61,711 nt of DNA from Candidatus Sericytochromatia bacterium (lineage in GTDB: Bacteria > Cyanobacteriota > Sericytochromatia > UBA7694 > JACMQJ01): positions 1-61,711 of the forward strand of contig BPII01000014.1 in assembly GCA_026004035.1 (NCBI GenBank), in the 5' to 3' direction. A program made the position numbers and the translations under genes. The notes under the pieces were generated by a model that had not been told where the DNA came from, made no database searches, and was given only the letters and a program-made list of their open reading frames with translations. Below, piece by piece: positions 46,803-54,991 of this stretch (position 1 is the stretch's first letter; each line of letters opens with the position of its first letter).

Positions 46803-47141
46803 TTGCTAAATGTTTCTGATGTTTCTTGGAATAGATTGTTTATTCAGTATTTATCACACAAAGCAATGTGGTATGTAAAAGAGTTTTTATTTTTAGACAG
46901 GTTATATCCGTTACTTAAAACCTGTAATGTATATGATATAAAAAAAGAAGACATTAAACTACGTAATAAAGAGTTAATTCATTCTGAATGTGATAAAAAA
47001 AATAATAAAAATATAAATGCAATAAAAAATTTATTACATTATGGAGTCAATCATCTTGAGAATATTATGATAGGAGTTTTAAAAACTTATATCTATGGAA
47101 TAATCATAAGTTTTAATAATATACAAATATCTAAATTATAG
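46803..47141 (+). CDS. Uncertain small ORF or gene fragment, 112 aa
   Basis: Open from TTG 46803 (frame also open a few codons upstream to a GGAG at 46781-46784, without ATG). The product has an aromatic, hydrophobic start (WNRLFIQYLSHKAMWYVKEF), a charged middle and a hydrophobic tail. I recognise no domain. Lack of a good start, position beside a mobile repeat and untypical composition suggest a decayed gene. It may equally be a real small protein. The 47142-47164 gap then holds the yqeY ribosome-binding site. Confidence 0.3.
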   Translation: MLNVSDVSWNRLFIQYLSHKAMWYVKEFLFLDRLYPLLKTCNVYDIKKEDIKLRNKELIHSECDKKNNKNINAIKNLLHYGVNHLENIMIGVLKTYIYGIIISFNNIQISKL

Positions 47142-47164
47142 GAATAATTCATAGGAGGAAAAAT

Positions 47165-47608
47165 ATGTTAAAAGATAAAATAAGTAAAGATTTAACTTTG
47201 GCAATGAAGAACAAAGATGAAAAACTTGTAATGGCATTAAGAAACATAAGAACTAAAATAATAGAAGCTGAAAAAAAACAAGTAGAAACTCAAGTAAGTG
47301 ATCAGGAAGTTATATCTATTTTAAGCAAACTAGCAAAAGAAAGAAAACAATCAATAGAAGCATACCAGAAAGCAAATAGAAATGATTTAGTAGAAAATGA
47401 AATTTTTGAACTAAAAGTAATAGAGTCTTATCTACCTAAACAAATGAGCAATGAAGAAATTACTGAAAAAGTTTTAGAAATAATAAAAGAAAATAATTTT
47501 TCTACTATAAAAGATATGGGAAAAGTAATGAAAATATTTAATGAAAAATATGCTGGACAAGCAGATAATAAAATTGTTAGTGATATTGTAAAATCAAATT
47601 TATCTTAG
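47165..47608 (+). CDS. yqeY: GatB/YqeY domain protein
   Basis: 147 aa, all helical. It matches the stand-alone YqeY family, related to the tail domain of GatB amidotransferase: LKDKISKDLTLAMKNKDEKL, ALRNIRTKIIEAE, VISILSKLAKERKQSIEAYQKA, ESYLPKQMS and GQADNKIVSDIVKS. Its exact role is unsettled; a tRNA-related function is inferred from GatB. GGAGG precedes ATG. First of a compact run with the SDR (12 bp) and hemL. Confidence 0.93.
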   Translation: MLKDKISKDLTLAMKNKDEKLVMALRNIRTKIIEAEKKQVETQVSDQEVISILSKLAKERKQSIEAYQKANRNDLVENEIFELKVIESYLPKQMSNEEITEKVLEIIKENNFSTIKDMGKVMKIFNEKYAGQADNKIVSDIVKSNLS

Positions 47609-47620
47609 GAAATTAAAGTA

Positions 47621-48511
47621 ATGAAAAAAAATAAATTAATTATTTTCTCTTATGCTATACCTTTATTCATAATATCAAGAAAAATTTATAAGCTTTTGAA
47701 AAGAGAATCTGAAAGAAATAAATTAAAAGATTCTGTTGTTATAATAACTGGTGCATCTGAAGGTATAGGAAAAGAACTAGCTATTGAATTTGCAAAACAA
47801 GGAAGTAAAATTGTTTTAGCTTCTCGTTCTATTGATAAATTACAAAAAGTAGAAAATCAATTAAAAGAAAAATATGTCAATTGTGAAGCTATATCTGTTC
47901 CAACTGATGTTTCAAGGAAGGAAGATTGCATTAATCTTATAGAAACTACTTTGGAGAAGTTTAATAAAATAGACATTCTTATAAATAATGCTGGTATAGT
48001 AACCTATGACTATTTTTATAATACTAGTGATGAAGAAATAAAAAAAATAATGGATGTTAATTATTGGGGAGTTATACATTGTACTAAAGCTGTGTTACCT
48101 TATATGATGAAGAATAAAAAAGGTAGGATTGTTAATATCTCAAGTTTTGTAGGAAAAAGAGCTATGCCTGGAATGTTAGCTTATAGTTCATCAAAATTTG
48201 CTATACAAGCAATAGGTGAGGGTTTAAGAGCAGAATTAAGAAAATATGGTATAAAGGTTACAACAATATGTCCTACAGCAACAAAAACTGAATTACTTAG
48301 TAATGCTTTATCAAAAAGAGTTAAATTTTCTCAAAATATAGGTATGAGTGCTAATAGAGTAGCGAAAGAAACTATAAATGCTATGCTTGAAAATAAAAGA
48401 GAGCATATTATAGGAATACCTGAAAAAATATTTTTATTTACTAATAATTTCTTTGCTTCATTTTATGACTTTGTTTTATCTTTTGCACCTAAATTTATGT
48501 TAAAGGACTAA
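47621..48511 (+). CDS. Short-chain dehydrogenase/reductase with N-terminal membrane anchor
   Basis: 296 aa. A hydrophobic anchor (IIFSYAIPLFIISRKIY) precedes an SDR domain: TGASEGIGKELAIEFAKQG for NAD(P) binding, NNAG, catalytic Ser in NISSFVGKR and the YSSSKFAIQ Tyr-x3-Lys pair near residue 190. The complete catalytic set suggests an active oxidoreductase, perhaps on lipids given the anchor, but substrate is unknown. It is not the parent of the SDR relic at 40235 by position. Confidence 0.92.
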   Translation: MKKNKLIIFSYAIPLFIISRKIYKLLKRESERNKLKDSVVIITGASEGIGKELAIEFAKQGSKIVLASRSIDKLQKVENQLKEKYVNCEAISVPTDVSRKEDCINLIETTLEKFNKIDILINNAGIVTYDYFYNTSDEEIKKIMDVNYWGVIHCTKAVLPYMMKNKKGRIVNISSFVGKRAMPGMLAYSSSKFAIQAIGEGLRAELRKYGIKVTTICPTATKTELLSNALSKRVKFSQNIGMSANRVAKETINAMLENKREHIIGIPEKIFLFTNNFFASFYDFVLSFAPKFMLKD

Positions 48512-48523
48512 AGTATAATTATT

Positions 48524-49840
48524 ATGAAAAATACAAAATCTTTAAGTTTATTTGAAAAAGCAAAAGAATTAATACCCGGTGGAGTTAATAGTCCTGTAAG
48601 AGCTTTTAAGTCTGTAGGTGGGAATCCATTATTTATAAAAAAAGCTAAAGGTTCAAGACTTATAGATGAGGATAATAATAAATATATAGATTATGTTTGT
48701 TCTTGGGGACCAATGATTTTAGGTCATGGAAATGAAGAAGTTTTAGAAGCTATACATAAACAATTAGAAATTGGTATAAGCTATGGTACTTGTTCAAAAA
48801 AAGAAATAGAAATTGCTGAATTAATAATAGAAGCAATGCCTTCTATTGAGATGTTAAGAATGGTTAATTCTGGAACTGAAGCAACAATGAGTGCAATAAG
48901 ATTAGCAAGAGCTTATACTAAAAAAGATAAAATTATTAAATTTAAAGGATGTTACCATGGTCATGGTGATATGCTTTTATCTGAAGCTGGTTCAGGTATT
49001 GCAACATTAGGAATACCAGGATCACCGGGAATAACTAATAACACAGCAAAAGATACTTTAACAGTTGATTACAATAATATTGAACAATTAAAAGAAGTAT
49101 TTGAAACTTACCCTTATGATATTGCTTGTGTGATAATAGAACCTGTTGTTGGAAATATGGGAGTTGTTAAACCAATAGATAATTATTTACAAGAAATAAG
49201 AAAACTTTGTGATAAATATGATACCTTACTAATATTTGATGAAGTTATGACAGGTTTTAGATTAGCTTATGGTGGAGCTCAAGAAATATATAAAGTAAAA
49301 CCTGATTTAACTTGTCTAGGTAAAATTATTGGTGGTGGATTACCTGTTGGTGCTTATGGTGGTAGAAAAGATATTATGAAAATGGTAGCACCATCAGGTC
49401 CAGTCTATCAAGCAGGCACATTATCAGGTAATCCTTTAGCTATGACTGCAGGACTAGAAACATTGAAAATTATAAGACGACAAAAGGATAGTTTTTATAA
49501 AGAGTTAGATAAAAAAGCAGAAAAAATAGCAAAAGGAATAGAAGAAGCTTCAAGAAAATATGATATAGACATTTGTTTAAGTGGTATAGGTTCAATGTTA
49601 TCAATATTTTTTATAAATGAGCCTGTTATTAATTATGAGATAGCTAAAAAATCTAATGTAGGAATGTTTAATAAATTTTTTCATAGCATGTTAGAACAAG
49701 GTATTTATTTACCACCTTCTCAATTTGAATCATGGTTTATATCAATTTCTCATACACAACAAGATCTAATAAAAACTGTTAATTCAATAAAATATTCATT
49801 CAGTTTATTAAGGGAAAGCTTGAATGAAGAAAGAAAATAA
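48524..49840 (+). CDS. hemL: Glutamate-1-semialdehyde 2,1-aminomutase
   Basis: 438 aa PLP enzyme making 5-aminolevulinate in the C5 pathway to haem and other tetrapyrroles. Motifs: IPGGVNSPVRAFKSVGG near the start, MVNSGTEATMSAIRLARAYT, the FKGCYHGHGD segment, LLIFDEVMTGFR and the PLP lysine in TCLGKIIGGGLPVGAYGGR. Full length. Haem fits a respiring cell. Its 3' end overlaps the ABC permease start by 17 bp. Confidence 0.97.
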   Translation: MKNTKSLSLFEKAKELIPGGVNSPVRAFKSVGGNPLFIKKAKGSRLIDEDNNKYIDYVCSWGPMILGHGNEEVLEAIHKQLEIGISYGTCSKKEIEIAELIIEAMPSIEMLRMVNSGTEATMSAIRLARAYTKKDKIIKFKGCYHGHGDMLLSEAGSGIATLGIPGSPGITNNTAKDTLTVDYNNIEQLKEVFETYPYDIACVIIEPVVGNMGVVKPIDNYLQEIRKLCDKYDTLLIFDEVMTGFRLAYGGAQEIYKVKPDLTCLGKIIGGGLPVGAYGGRKDIMKMVAPSGPVYQAGTLSGNPLAMTAGLETLKIIRRQKDSFYKELDKKAEKIAKGIEEASRKYDIDICLSGIGSMLSIFFINEPVINYEIAKKSNVGMFNKFFHSMLEQGIYLPPSQFESWFISISHTQQDLIKTVNSIKYSFSLLRESLNEERK

Positions 49841-50654
49841 TATCTTAACTCATATTATACTTATAATAGCAAGTTTTATATCTATATTTCCTGTTATATG
49901 GATATTTTCGACTTCATTTAAGTATAAATCAGATGTTTTAAAGCCTAGTATATCTATAATACCTGAAAATCCTACATTATCAAATTATACTTATGTTTTG
50001 ACTATGGATAATTATATATTTTGGAAATGGTTAATTAATAGTGTTTTTATAGCAATTATAACAACAATTATAGGGTTATTTTTAGCATCTACAACAGCTT
50101 ATGCATTTTCAAGATTTGAGTTTTGGGGAAAGAAAACTTTACTTTTTTCATTTTTATTAACGCAAATGTTCCCAGGAGCAATACTTATAGTTCCTTTATA
50201 TAATATAGTAAAAAATATGAGCTTATTAGATACATATATAGGTCTTATTATTGCATACTCTACAATATCATTACCATTTTGTGTTTGGATGTTGAAAAGT
50301 TTTTTTGATACAATACCAAAATCATTAGACGAGGCAGCTATGGTTGATGGTTTAAATGCTTTTTCTACGTTTTGGAAAATAATATTACCTTTGTCTTTAC
50401 CTGGTTTAGCAGTTACAGCTTTTTTTTCATTCATTACGGCTTGGAATGAGTTTATGTTTGCTTTAACATTTATGAGTTCAAGTAATCACTATACATTACC
50501 AGTAGGTTTAAGAACATTTGTTTTTGAATTTAATACGGATTGGCATTATATGGCAGCAGGTGCAGTAATTGTAACTTTACCTGTTTTATTCTTCTTTCTT
50601 ATAGCACAGAAGTTTTTAATATCAGGTCTAACTACTGGAGGAGTAAAAGGTTAG
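49824..50654 (+). CDS. Sugar ABC transporter permease, MalG type (orphan)
   Basis: 276 aa with six membrane helices. The EAA loop that docks the ATPase is intact: DEAAMVDGLNAFSTFWKIIL PLSLPG (near 170-195). The N-terminal THIILIIASFISIFPVIWIFSTSFK is typical of MalG/UgpE. No MalF partner, binding protein or ATPase lies nearby, so those must be elsewhere. Overlap with hemL shows co-transcription without functional relation. Confidence 0.9.
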   Translation: MKKENNILTHIILIIASFISIFPVIWIFSTSFKYKSDVLKPSISIIPENPTLSNYTYVLTMDNYIFWKWLINSVFIAIITTIIGLFLASTTAYAFSRFEFWGKKTLLFSFLLTQMFPGAILIVPLYNIVKNMSLLDTYIGLIIAYSTISLPFCVWMLKSFFDTIPKSLDEAAMVDGLNAFSTFWKIILPLSLPGLAVTAFFSFITAWNEFMFALTFMSSSNHYTLPVGLRTFVFEFNTDWHYMAAGAVIVTLPVLFFFLIAQKFLISGLTTGGVKG

Positions 50655-50782
50655 TAGTGCTTAAAAAATAGTAAAATTAATTTTTTTAATATAAATAATT
50701 ATAATTTTTGACATTAAAGTTAGAAATCTTATTAAAAGTAAAGTAAAATATTACAAAGTAATATTTTTAATTTTTACTACAA

Positions 50783-51883
50783 ATGAAGAAATTAACTTTG
50801 TATTTTTTAACTCTTTTTTTATTTTCTTGTTCTTCAAATATTCCAAAATGGGATAAGTTCAAAGTTGATAATGAACATAAATCTTTTAAAGAAACTGAGT
50901 CTTTAAAAAATTTTAATTTACTAGAAATTAAAGTTAATAAATTTAATACTGGTGGACCTATTGTAAATTCTCCTTTATTGATAGGTAATAATATATATTT
51001 TGGTTCTTTAGATAAAAACTTTTATTCAGTAGATATTCTTACACTAAAAGAAAATTGGAAATTTAATTCAGGAAAAGCTATATTTTCATCCCCTTTATTT
51101 TCTGACAGTATTATATATTTTGCTTCTGGGAATAATATGTATGCTGTTCGTGCTGATAATGGAAATAATCTATGGACATTTACAGAATCTAAAAGTACTA
51201 TATATTCTTCACCAATAAAAGTTAATAATACTTTGTATTTTGGTTCTTCAGATAATACTATTTATGCTTTAAATTCTCAAACAGGAAAACTTATTTGGTT
51301 ATTTAATAAATATAAAGCTAAAGCAACAATTAGCACTATATCTTATAGTAATGGTAATTTATATTTTGGCTCTGAAGACAAAAATATATACTCTCTAGAT
51401 TTAAATGGCAATGAAAAGTGGAAATTTAAGACAAATGGTCCTGTATCAACACCATCTATAAGTAAAGGTTTAGTACATTTTGGTTCTGATGATGGAATTT
51501 TTTATACTCTAGATGCAAAAACTGGTATAGAAAGATGGCGATTTAAATCAGGTGGTCCAATAATAGGTTCTCCTGCAATATCAGAAAAATATGTTTATTT
51601 TGGTTCATGGGATAGTTATATATATTGTTTGAATATAAATAATGGTGATTTGGTATGGAAATATAAATCAGGAGGACCAATAACAGGCTCACCTATAATA
51701 ACAAAAGATGTTGTTTATTTCGGTTCATGGGATAATAAATTATATGCTTTAGATTTATTAAATGGTCAAAAAATAGGTGAATTTTCTGCTGAAGATGTTG
51801 TAGCTTCACCAATCATATATGATAAAACATTAATATTTGGTTCATGGGATGGAAAATTGTATATCTTATCTGATAAAAAATGA
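50783..51883 (+). CDS. PQQ-type beta-propeller lipoprotein
   Basis: 366 aa. Lipoprotein signal KKLTLYFLTLFLFSC with Cys at about residue 16. Then seven or eight blades of pattern VYFGSxDxxxYxLxxxxGxxxWxYKSGGPIxGSP, typical of PQQ-binding-like (BamB/YncE-style) propellers. No PQQ-dehydrogenase active-site residues are evident, so it is probably a binding or scaffold protein at the outer membrane. TGA at 51881-51883 falls inside the first unit of a 25-bp tandem duplication. Confidence 0.9.
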   Translation: MKKLTLYFLTLFLFSCSSNIPKWDKFKVDNEHKSFKETESLKNFNLLEIKVNKFNTGGPIVNSPLLIGNNIYFGSLDKNFYSVDILTLKENWKFNSGKAIFSSPLFSDSIIYFASGNNMYAVRADNGNNLWTFTESKSTIYSSPIKVNNTLYFGSSDNTIYALNSQTGKLIWLFNKYKAKATISTISYSNGNLYFGSEDKNIYSLDLNGNEKWKFKTNGPVSTPSISKGLVHFGSDDGIFYTLDAKTGIERWRFKSGGPIIGSPAISEKYVYFGSWDSYIYCLNINNGDLVWKYKSGGPITGSPIITKDVVYFGSWDNKLYALDLLNGQKIGEFSAEDVVASPIIYDKTLIFGSWDGKLYILSDKK

Positions 51884-51930
51884 GTTTGTTAAATTACAAA
51901 ATATATGAGTTTGTTAAATTACAAAATATA
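51881..51930 (+). repeat. Perfect 25-bp tandem duplication
   Basis: Two identical 25-bp units at 51881-51905 and 51906-51930, each starting TGAGTTTGTTAAATTAC. The first unit begins exactly at the stop codon of the propeller gene. The region from here to 52262 contains no gene; it holds this duplication, an 11-bp direct repeat AAAATGCAACA (52108, 52204), a hairpin and iterons. Confidence 0.95.
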
Positions 51931-52162
51931 CAATAGACTTGTTGTATGCTTATAATTAGTTCATTATATAAAAGTTAAATAATCCACAAGATACACCTAT
52001 AATTCTATTATAGAGATTAATATCAGTTATTTTTAATTTTTCAAACATTATTTTATATTTTTTACTCTACAAATACTATGCTCTACTTTTATTATAATTT
52101 TCCACTCAAAATGCAACACTTATTAAATTTGAAATATAGGTTATCAGGATTTTTCAGGTTAC

Positions 52163-52204
52163 TAGTGAAATATTTACAATGCTTTACAAATAAGTATTTC
52201 ACTA
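52163..52204. other. Strong inverted repeat at the edge of the tail cassette
   Basis: TAGTGAAATATTTA (52163-52176) pairs with TAAGTATTTCACTA (52191-52204): 14 bp with one G-U pair, 14-nt loop. On the minus strand it lies about 60 bp after the last tail gene and could end that transcript, though no T-run follows. It may instead be a recombination or attachment feature. Confidence 0.7.
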
Positions 52205-52220
52205 AAATGCAACAGTTTAA

Positions 52221-52260
52221 TAGGATTAACTAGGATTATTTAGGATTAATTAGGATAAAA
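52221..52260. repeat. Four 10-bp iterons TAGGATTANN
   Basis: TAGGATTAAC, TAGGATTATT, TAGGATTAAT and TAGGATAAAA follow each other with exact 10-bp period, about one helical turn, and a fifth AGGATA lies at 52265. They abut the stop codon of the lectin-fold gene. Same-face spacing suggests protein binding or a duplicated recombination core. Confidence 0.9.
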
Positions 52261-52262
52261 TT

Positions 52263-53318
52263 TTAGGATATATAAGAGACTCTAAAACCAACAGTAGCAA
52301 AAATATTAGTTCTTGTGTATAATAATGAATTAGCAAACAAGCCTGCACTAGTAGAGTCTTGATAACTACCCCCTTTTAATAGCATTTTTTCACCAGAATT
52401 ACGCATAGAGACAGTTCCTTTAGCATTTTCAAATAACTGTCCAGAAGAAGTTAAAGAAGGAGCAATAAGCAACTGTTTAATTAAATTTAAATCTGAGTTA
52501 GTAGCGGTAACAGACATATTTTTCCAAGCTACAGAAGTAGTGTCTTCATTAACAGAATTAGTAACAGAGTTAGCAATAACAGGTTGTCCTACATTTTCAG
52601 TAGTAGAGTTGGTGTTATCAGGAGCAGTGGAGTTAAAATAAATATTTCTAGCAGTCCAATTTTCTTCAGGTAAAGTGAAATGATTATCAGAGGGGCATAG
52701 AATTTGACCATTATTAGTTTTAAATAAATCAGTCCATTCCCAGACATTACCGACTAAATCAGCAATTCCAAAAGGAGTATTATTATGATACCAACTCATA
52801 GGACCAGAGCCCACTAAAGTTCTAGGAGTGCCAGAGGAATCACCAGGAGGTTTATTATCAATTCTTCTACCAGTTTCGAATTGAGCTTCATTACTTCTAC
52901 CATTTTGAGTATTACCTCTAGGTTGGAAGTTGTTTTTCATACAGAACATAGTAATAGCCGACCATTCAAATACATTAGTGAGATGCCAACCAGTACCTTT
53001 ATCAGTAGCTCTGGATTTAGCAGTATTAAAATTAATACTAACAGTAGGAGATTGATTAGGTAGAGAAAGAGCAACTCCATCATGAACAGTAGATTGAAAT
53101 TTACCTATGAATATTTCAGGTTTTTCAACACCATTAACTAAGAAAGCAGGATGAACACCAGTACCTAAAGAGGGGTCAATATCTTGAAGATTAAATTTAG
53201 GAATAACACACATAATAGAGGGGTAACCTTTAACATCATAAATAACAGTGTTTCTACCACCACTAGCAGCTTCAACAGATTGTCTTAAATTATCAGGAAT
53301 AGAAATAGTAATTGGCAT
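52263..53318 (-). CDS. Formylglycine-generating-enzyme / C-type-lectin-fold tail protein, possible DGR target
   Basis: 351 aa, last gene of the tail cassette. The FGE-sulfatase fold is marked by WHLTNVFEWSAITMFCMKNN, GPMSWYHNNTPFGIADLVGNVWEWTDL and a C-terminal LLKGGSY...VGFRVSY. Tail-tip proteins with this fold and a variable stretch between GGS(W/Y) and GFR are typical targets of diversity-generating retroelements. In that stretch many codons end in T or C (TAT, GAC, TCT, ACT, AGT, TTT, AAT, TAC, ATT), as expected if derived from AAY codons by adenine mutagenesis. No template repeat or reverse transcriptase is in the window. Catalytic sulfatase-modifying Cys pairs are not evident, so a receptor-binding role is favoured. 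Confidence 0.8.
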   Translation of the reverse strand: MPITISIPDNLRQSVEAASGGRNTVIYDVKGYPSIMCVIPKFNLQDIDPSLGTGVHPAFLVNGVEKPEIFIGKFQSTVHDGVALSLPNQSPTVSINFNTAKSRATDKGTGWHLTNVFEWSAITMFCMKNNFQPRGNTQNGRSNEAQFETGRRIDNKPPGDSSGTPRTLVGSGPMSWYHNNTPFGIADLVGNVWEWTDLFKTNNGQILCPSDNHFTLPEENWTARNIYFNSTAPDNTNSTTENVGQPVIANSVTNSVNEDTTSVAWKNMSVTATNSDLNLIKQLLIAPSLTSSGQLFENAKGTVSMRNSGEKMLLKGGSYQDSTSAGLFANSLLYTRTNIFATVGFRVSYIS

Positions 53319-53327
53319 ATAACCTCC

Positions 53328-53615
53328 TTAAACAGCCCATAATTGTAAAGTTATAGAATTAATATCAAAATCAAGTTCTTGAAGTTCGTAGTTATCATCA
53401 AGAAAAAATCTTTTAGGTGGTATGATAATATTAGCAATATATTGTCCATTAGGTATTTCAGAGATAATATTATCATTTAGGAAAAGATTAATAATTTTCT
53501 GAGTATCAGATTGTCTTTGTTGACAATCAATAGAGTATTGATTATCAAAAGTAATAGTATTACCAGTGATGTGAAAAGATATTTTATCACCCTCATTAAT
53601 ATGCAAAATATTCAT
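53328..53615 (-). CDS. Small tail-cassette protein, 95 aa
   Basis: Not recognised. Predicted beta-rich (DKISFHITGNTITFDNQYSID, GQYIANIIIPPKRFFLDDNYE), no signal peptide. Placed between the fibre-like protein and the lectin-fold protein, each with short gaps and a GGAGG-like site. The position fits a fibre adaptor or chaperone, which is inference from context only. Confidence 0.65.
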   Translation of the reverse strand: MNILHINEGDKISFHITGNTITFDNQYSIDCQQRQSDTQKIINLFLNDNIISEIPNGQYIANIIIPPKRFFLDDNYELQELDFDINSITLQLWAV

Positions 53616-53626
53616 AAATTTCTCCT

Positions 53627-54544
53627 TTAAGAGTTATTAATAACAGTCCATTTAATTTGAACATTATCAGCAGAGCCAAGCATTTCAACATTAAAACCAT
53701 TAGTAGCTTTGTTTTTTACAGCTAATCTACTAATAGCAGAGATATTAGTAGCATTTTCAATTTCTAATAAAACAGTATAGTTATTGTTTAGTAAAGTAAA
53801 AGGTAAAGCTACATAAGAAGAAGGAGTGAAATTAGTAATCCAAGAATTATCAGCTTGAATAATTCTATTATCAGTAAGAGTAACAGAATTTAAATTTGAA
53901 GCAGTATCATTAGCAGGTATATTAAGAGTATAAAGTAATAAAGCATCATTAGGAACAGATTGAGCTAAATCAACTCTATAAGAGTTGTCATTTTGTTTTT
54001 TAAGATAAGCATAATAAATTTTATCAGAAGAAGTTTCATTAGTAGGGACAGAGACATGATAATCGTCATCATCTAAAGATATAATTTCACCATTAATTCT
54101 AGCAGTAGAGAAATTACCCGATGTAATAGTACCAGTTCTTGATAGATGTAAAGCTCTAATATCAGCTTTAGTAAGAGTAAAACCAGATACAACATATTTG
54201 TTTTTAATAAAAGTTGCTCCTTGAATGATAAGTCTCTTTTCAATATTATCAATTTCAGCAGCTAAGGTATTAAGTATTTCCAAAGCATACATAGAGAAAG
54301 AAATAATATTATTTTGATTTTCAGGAGTATAAGCATCATATTGATCTAATCTTTCATCAAGGTTATTATATGTTCCTCTTGCATTAACAACTTCATCAGC
54401 AATTTGTTTAAGCCATTTAGTTCTATTAGCTAATTGTTTAGCTTGAATATTAGCGATACCAGTAGGACCACCTAAAACAGGGTCAGTAGTTTCAATTTGA
54501 TAAATACCATTTTCCCAAGTAGTAGTTTCAGTTAAATTAGCCAT
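53627..54544 (-). CDS. Phage tail-fibre-like protein, 305 aa
   Basis: The N-terminus (TTTWENGIYQIETTDPVLGGPTGIANIQAKQLANRTKWLKQ) is the pattern seen at the front of many tail-fibre proteins (VxGGxxGxxNxQAKxLANRTxWLK). A coiled-coil stretch (EILNTLAAEIDNIEKRL) follows, then a beta-rich C-terminal half (residues 110-305). Likely links the baseplate to the distal lectin-fold protein. AGGAGG before ATG. Confidence 0.85.
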   Translation of the reverse strand: MANLTETTTWENGIYQIETTDPVLGGPTGIANIQAKQLANRTKWLKQIADEVVNARGTYNNLDERLDQYDAYTPENQNNIISFSMYALEILNTLAAEIDNIEKRLIIQGATFIKNKYVVSGFTLTKADIRALHLSRTGTITSGNFSTARINGEIISLDDDDYHVSVPTNETSSDKIYYAYLKKQNDNSYRVDLAQSVPNDALLLYTLNIPANDTASNLNSVTLTDNRIIQADNSWITNFTPSSYVALPFTLLNNNYTVLLEIENATNISAISRLAVKNKATNGFNVEMLGSADNVQIKWTVINNS

Positions 54545-54553
54545 AGTTACCTC

Positions 54554-54991
54554 CTAAAAAATAATAGTCCAAGTGCCAGCAAGAGAAATATCATCAGCTT
54601 TCTCAATAAGCCCTCTTGTTTTTCTTGCAAAGAGAGTATTATCAGAGCAAATAAGTCCAAATTCTCGTATTTGTTTTCCATTAGCTTCAGTATCTAATAA
54701 AGTCCAATTAAATCTGACTTGATTAACAGAAGGAAAAGTATATGAAGATATATTTTTAACAAAAGAAGAAGTCAAAGATGTATCGTCTGGAGTAGGACCT
54801 AATCCATTTGTTCCAAACCCTATTTTAGTAATAGTTTTACCAGCACCTGCACCAGCTATTAATTTAGCAAGAGCTTCTTTTGCTGTATTTACAATAAGAT
54901 TTTTATCTATATAATCTTCAATTAAATGTCCTTTTTTAAAAACTTTTAGTTCAAAAATACCTTGTAATGTAATAATATCTTTTAAATTCAT
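54554..54991 (-). CDS. Phage tail-associated protein, 145 aa
   Basis: Opening LQGIFELKVFKKGHLIEDY then TITKIGFGTNGLGPTPDDTSLTS and QIREFGLICSDNTLFARKTRG match small tail-fibre-network proteins found in phages of anaerobes and cyanobacterial relatives, beta-sandwich in character. The exact role is unknown. Its start overlaps the gpI stop by one base, so it is coupled to the baseplate gene. Confidence 0.7.
   Translation of the reverse strand: MNLKDIITLQGIFELKVFKKGHLIEDYIDKNLIVNTAKEALAKLIAGAGAGKTITKIGFGTNGLGPTPDDTSLTSSFVKNISSYTFPSVNQVRFNWTLLDTEANGKQIREFGLICSDNTLFARKTRGLIEKADDISLAGTWTIIF

Noticed and set aside
52221..52260. Iterons as a plasmid or phage replication origin
   Set aside because: No replication initiator gene nearby, and units are shorter than usual Rep iterons; left as unexplained repeats.
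52263..53318. Lectin-fold gene as a real sulfatase-activating enzyme
   Set aside because: It lies in a tail cassette, lacks recognisable catalytic Cys pairs and has the DGR-target style C-terminus.
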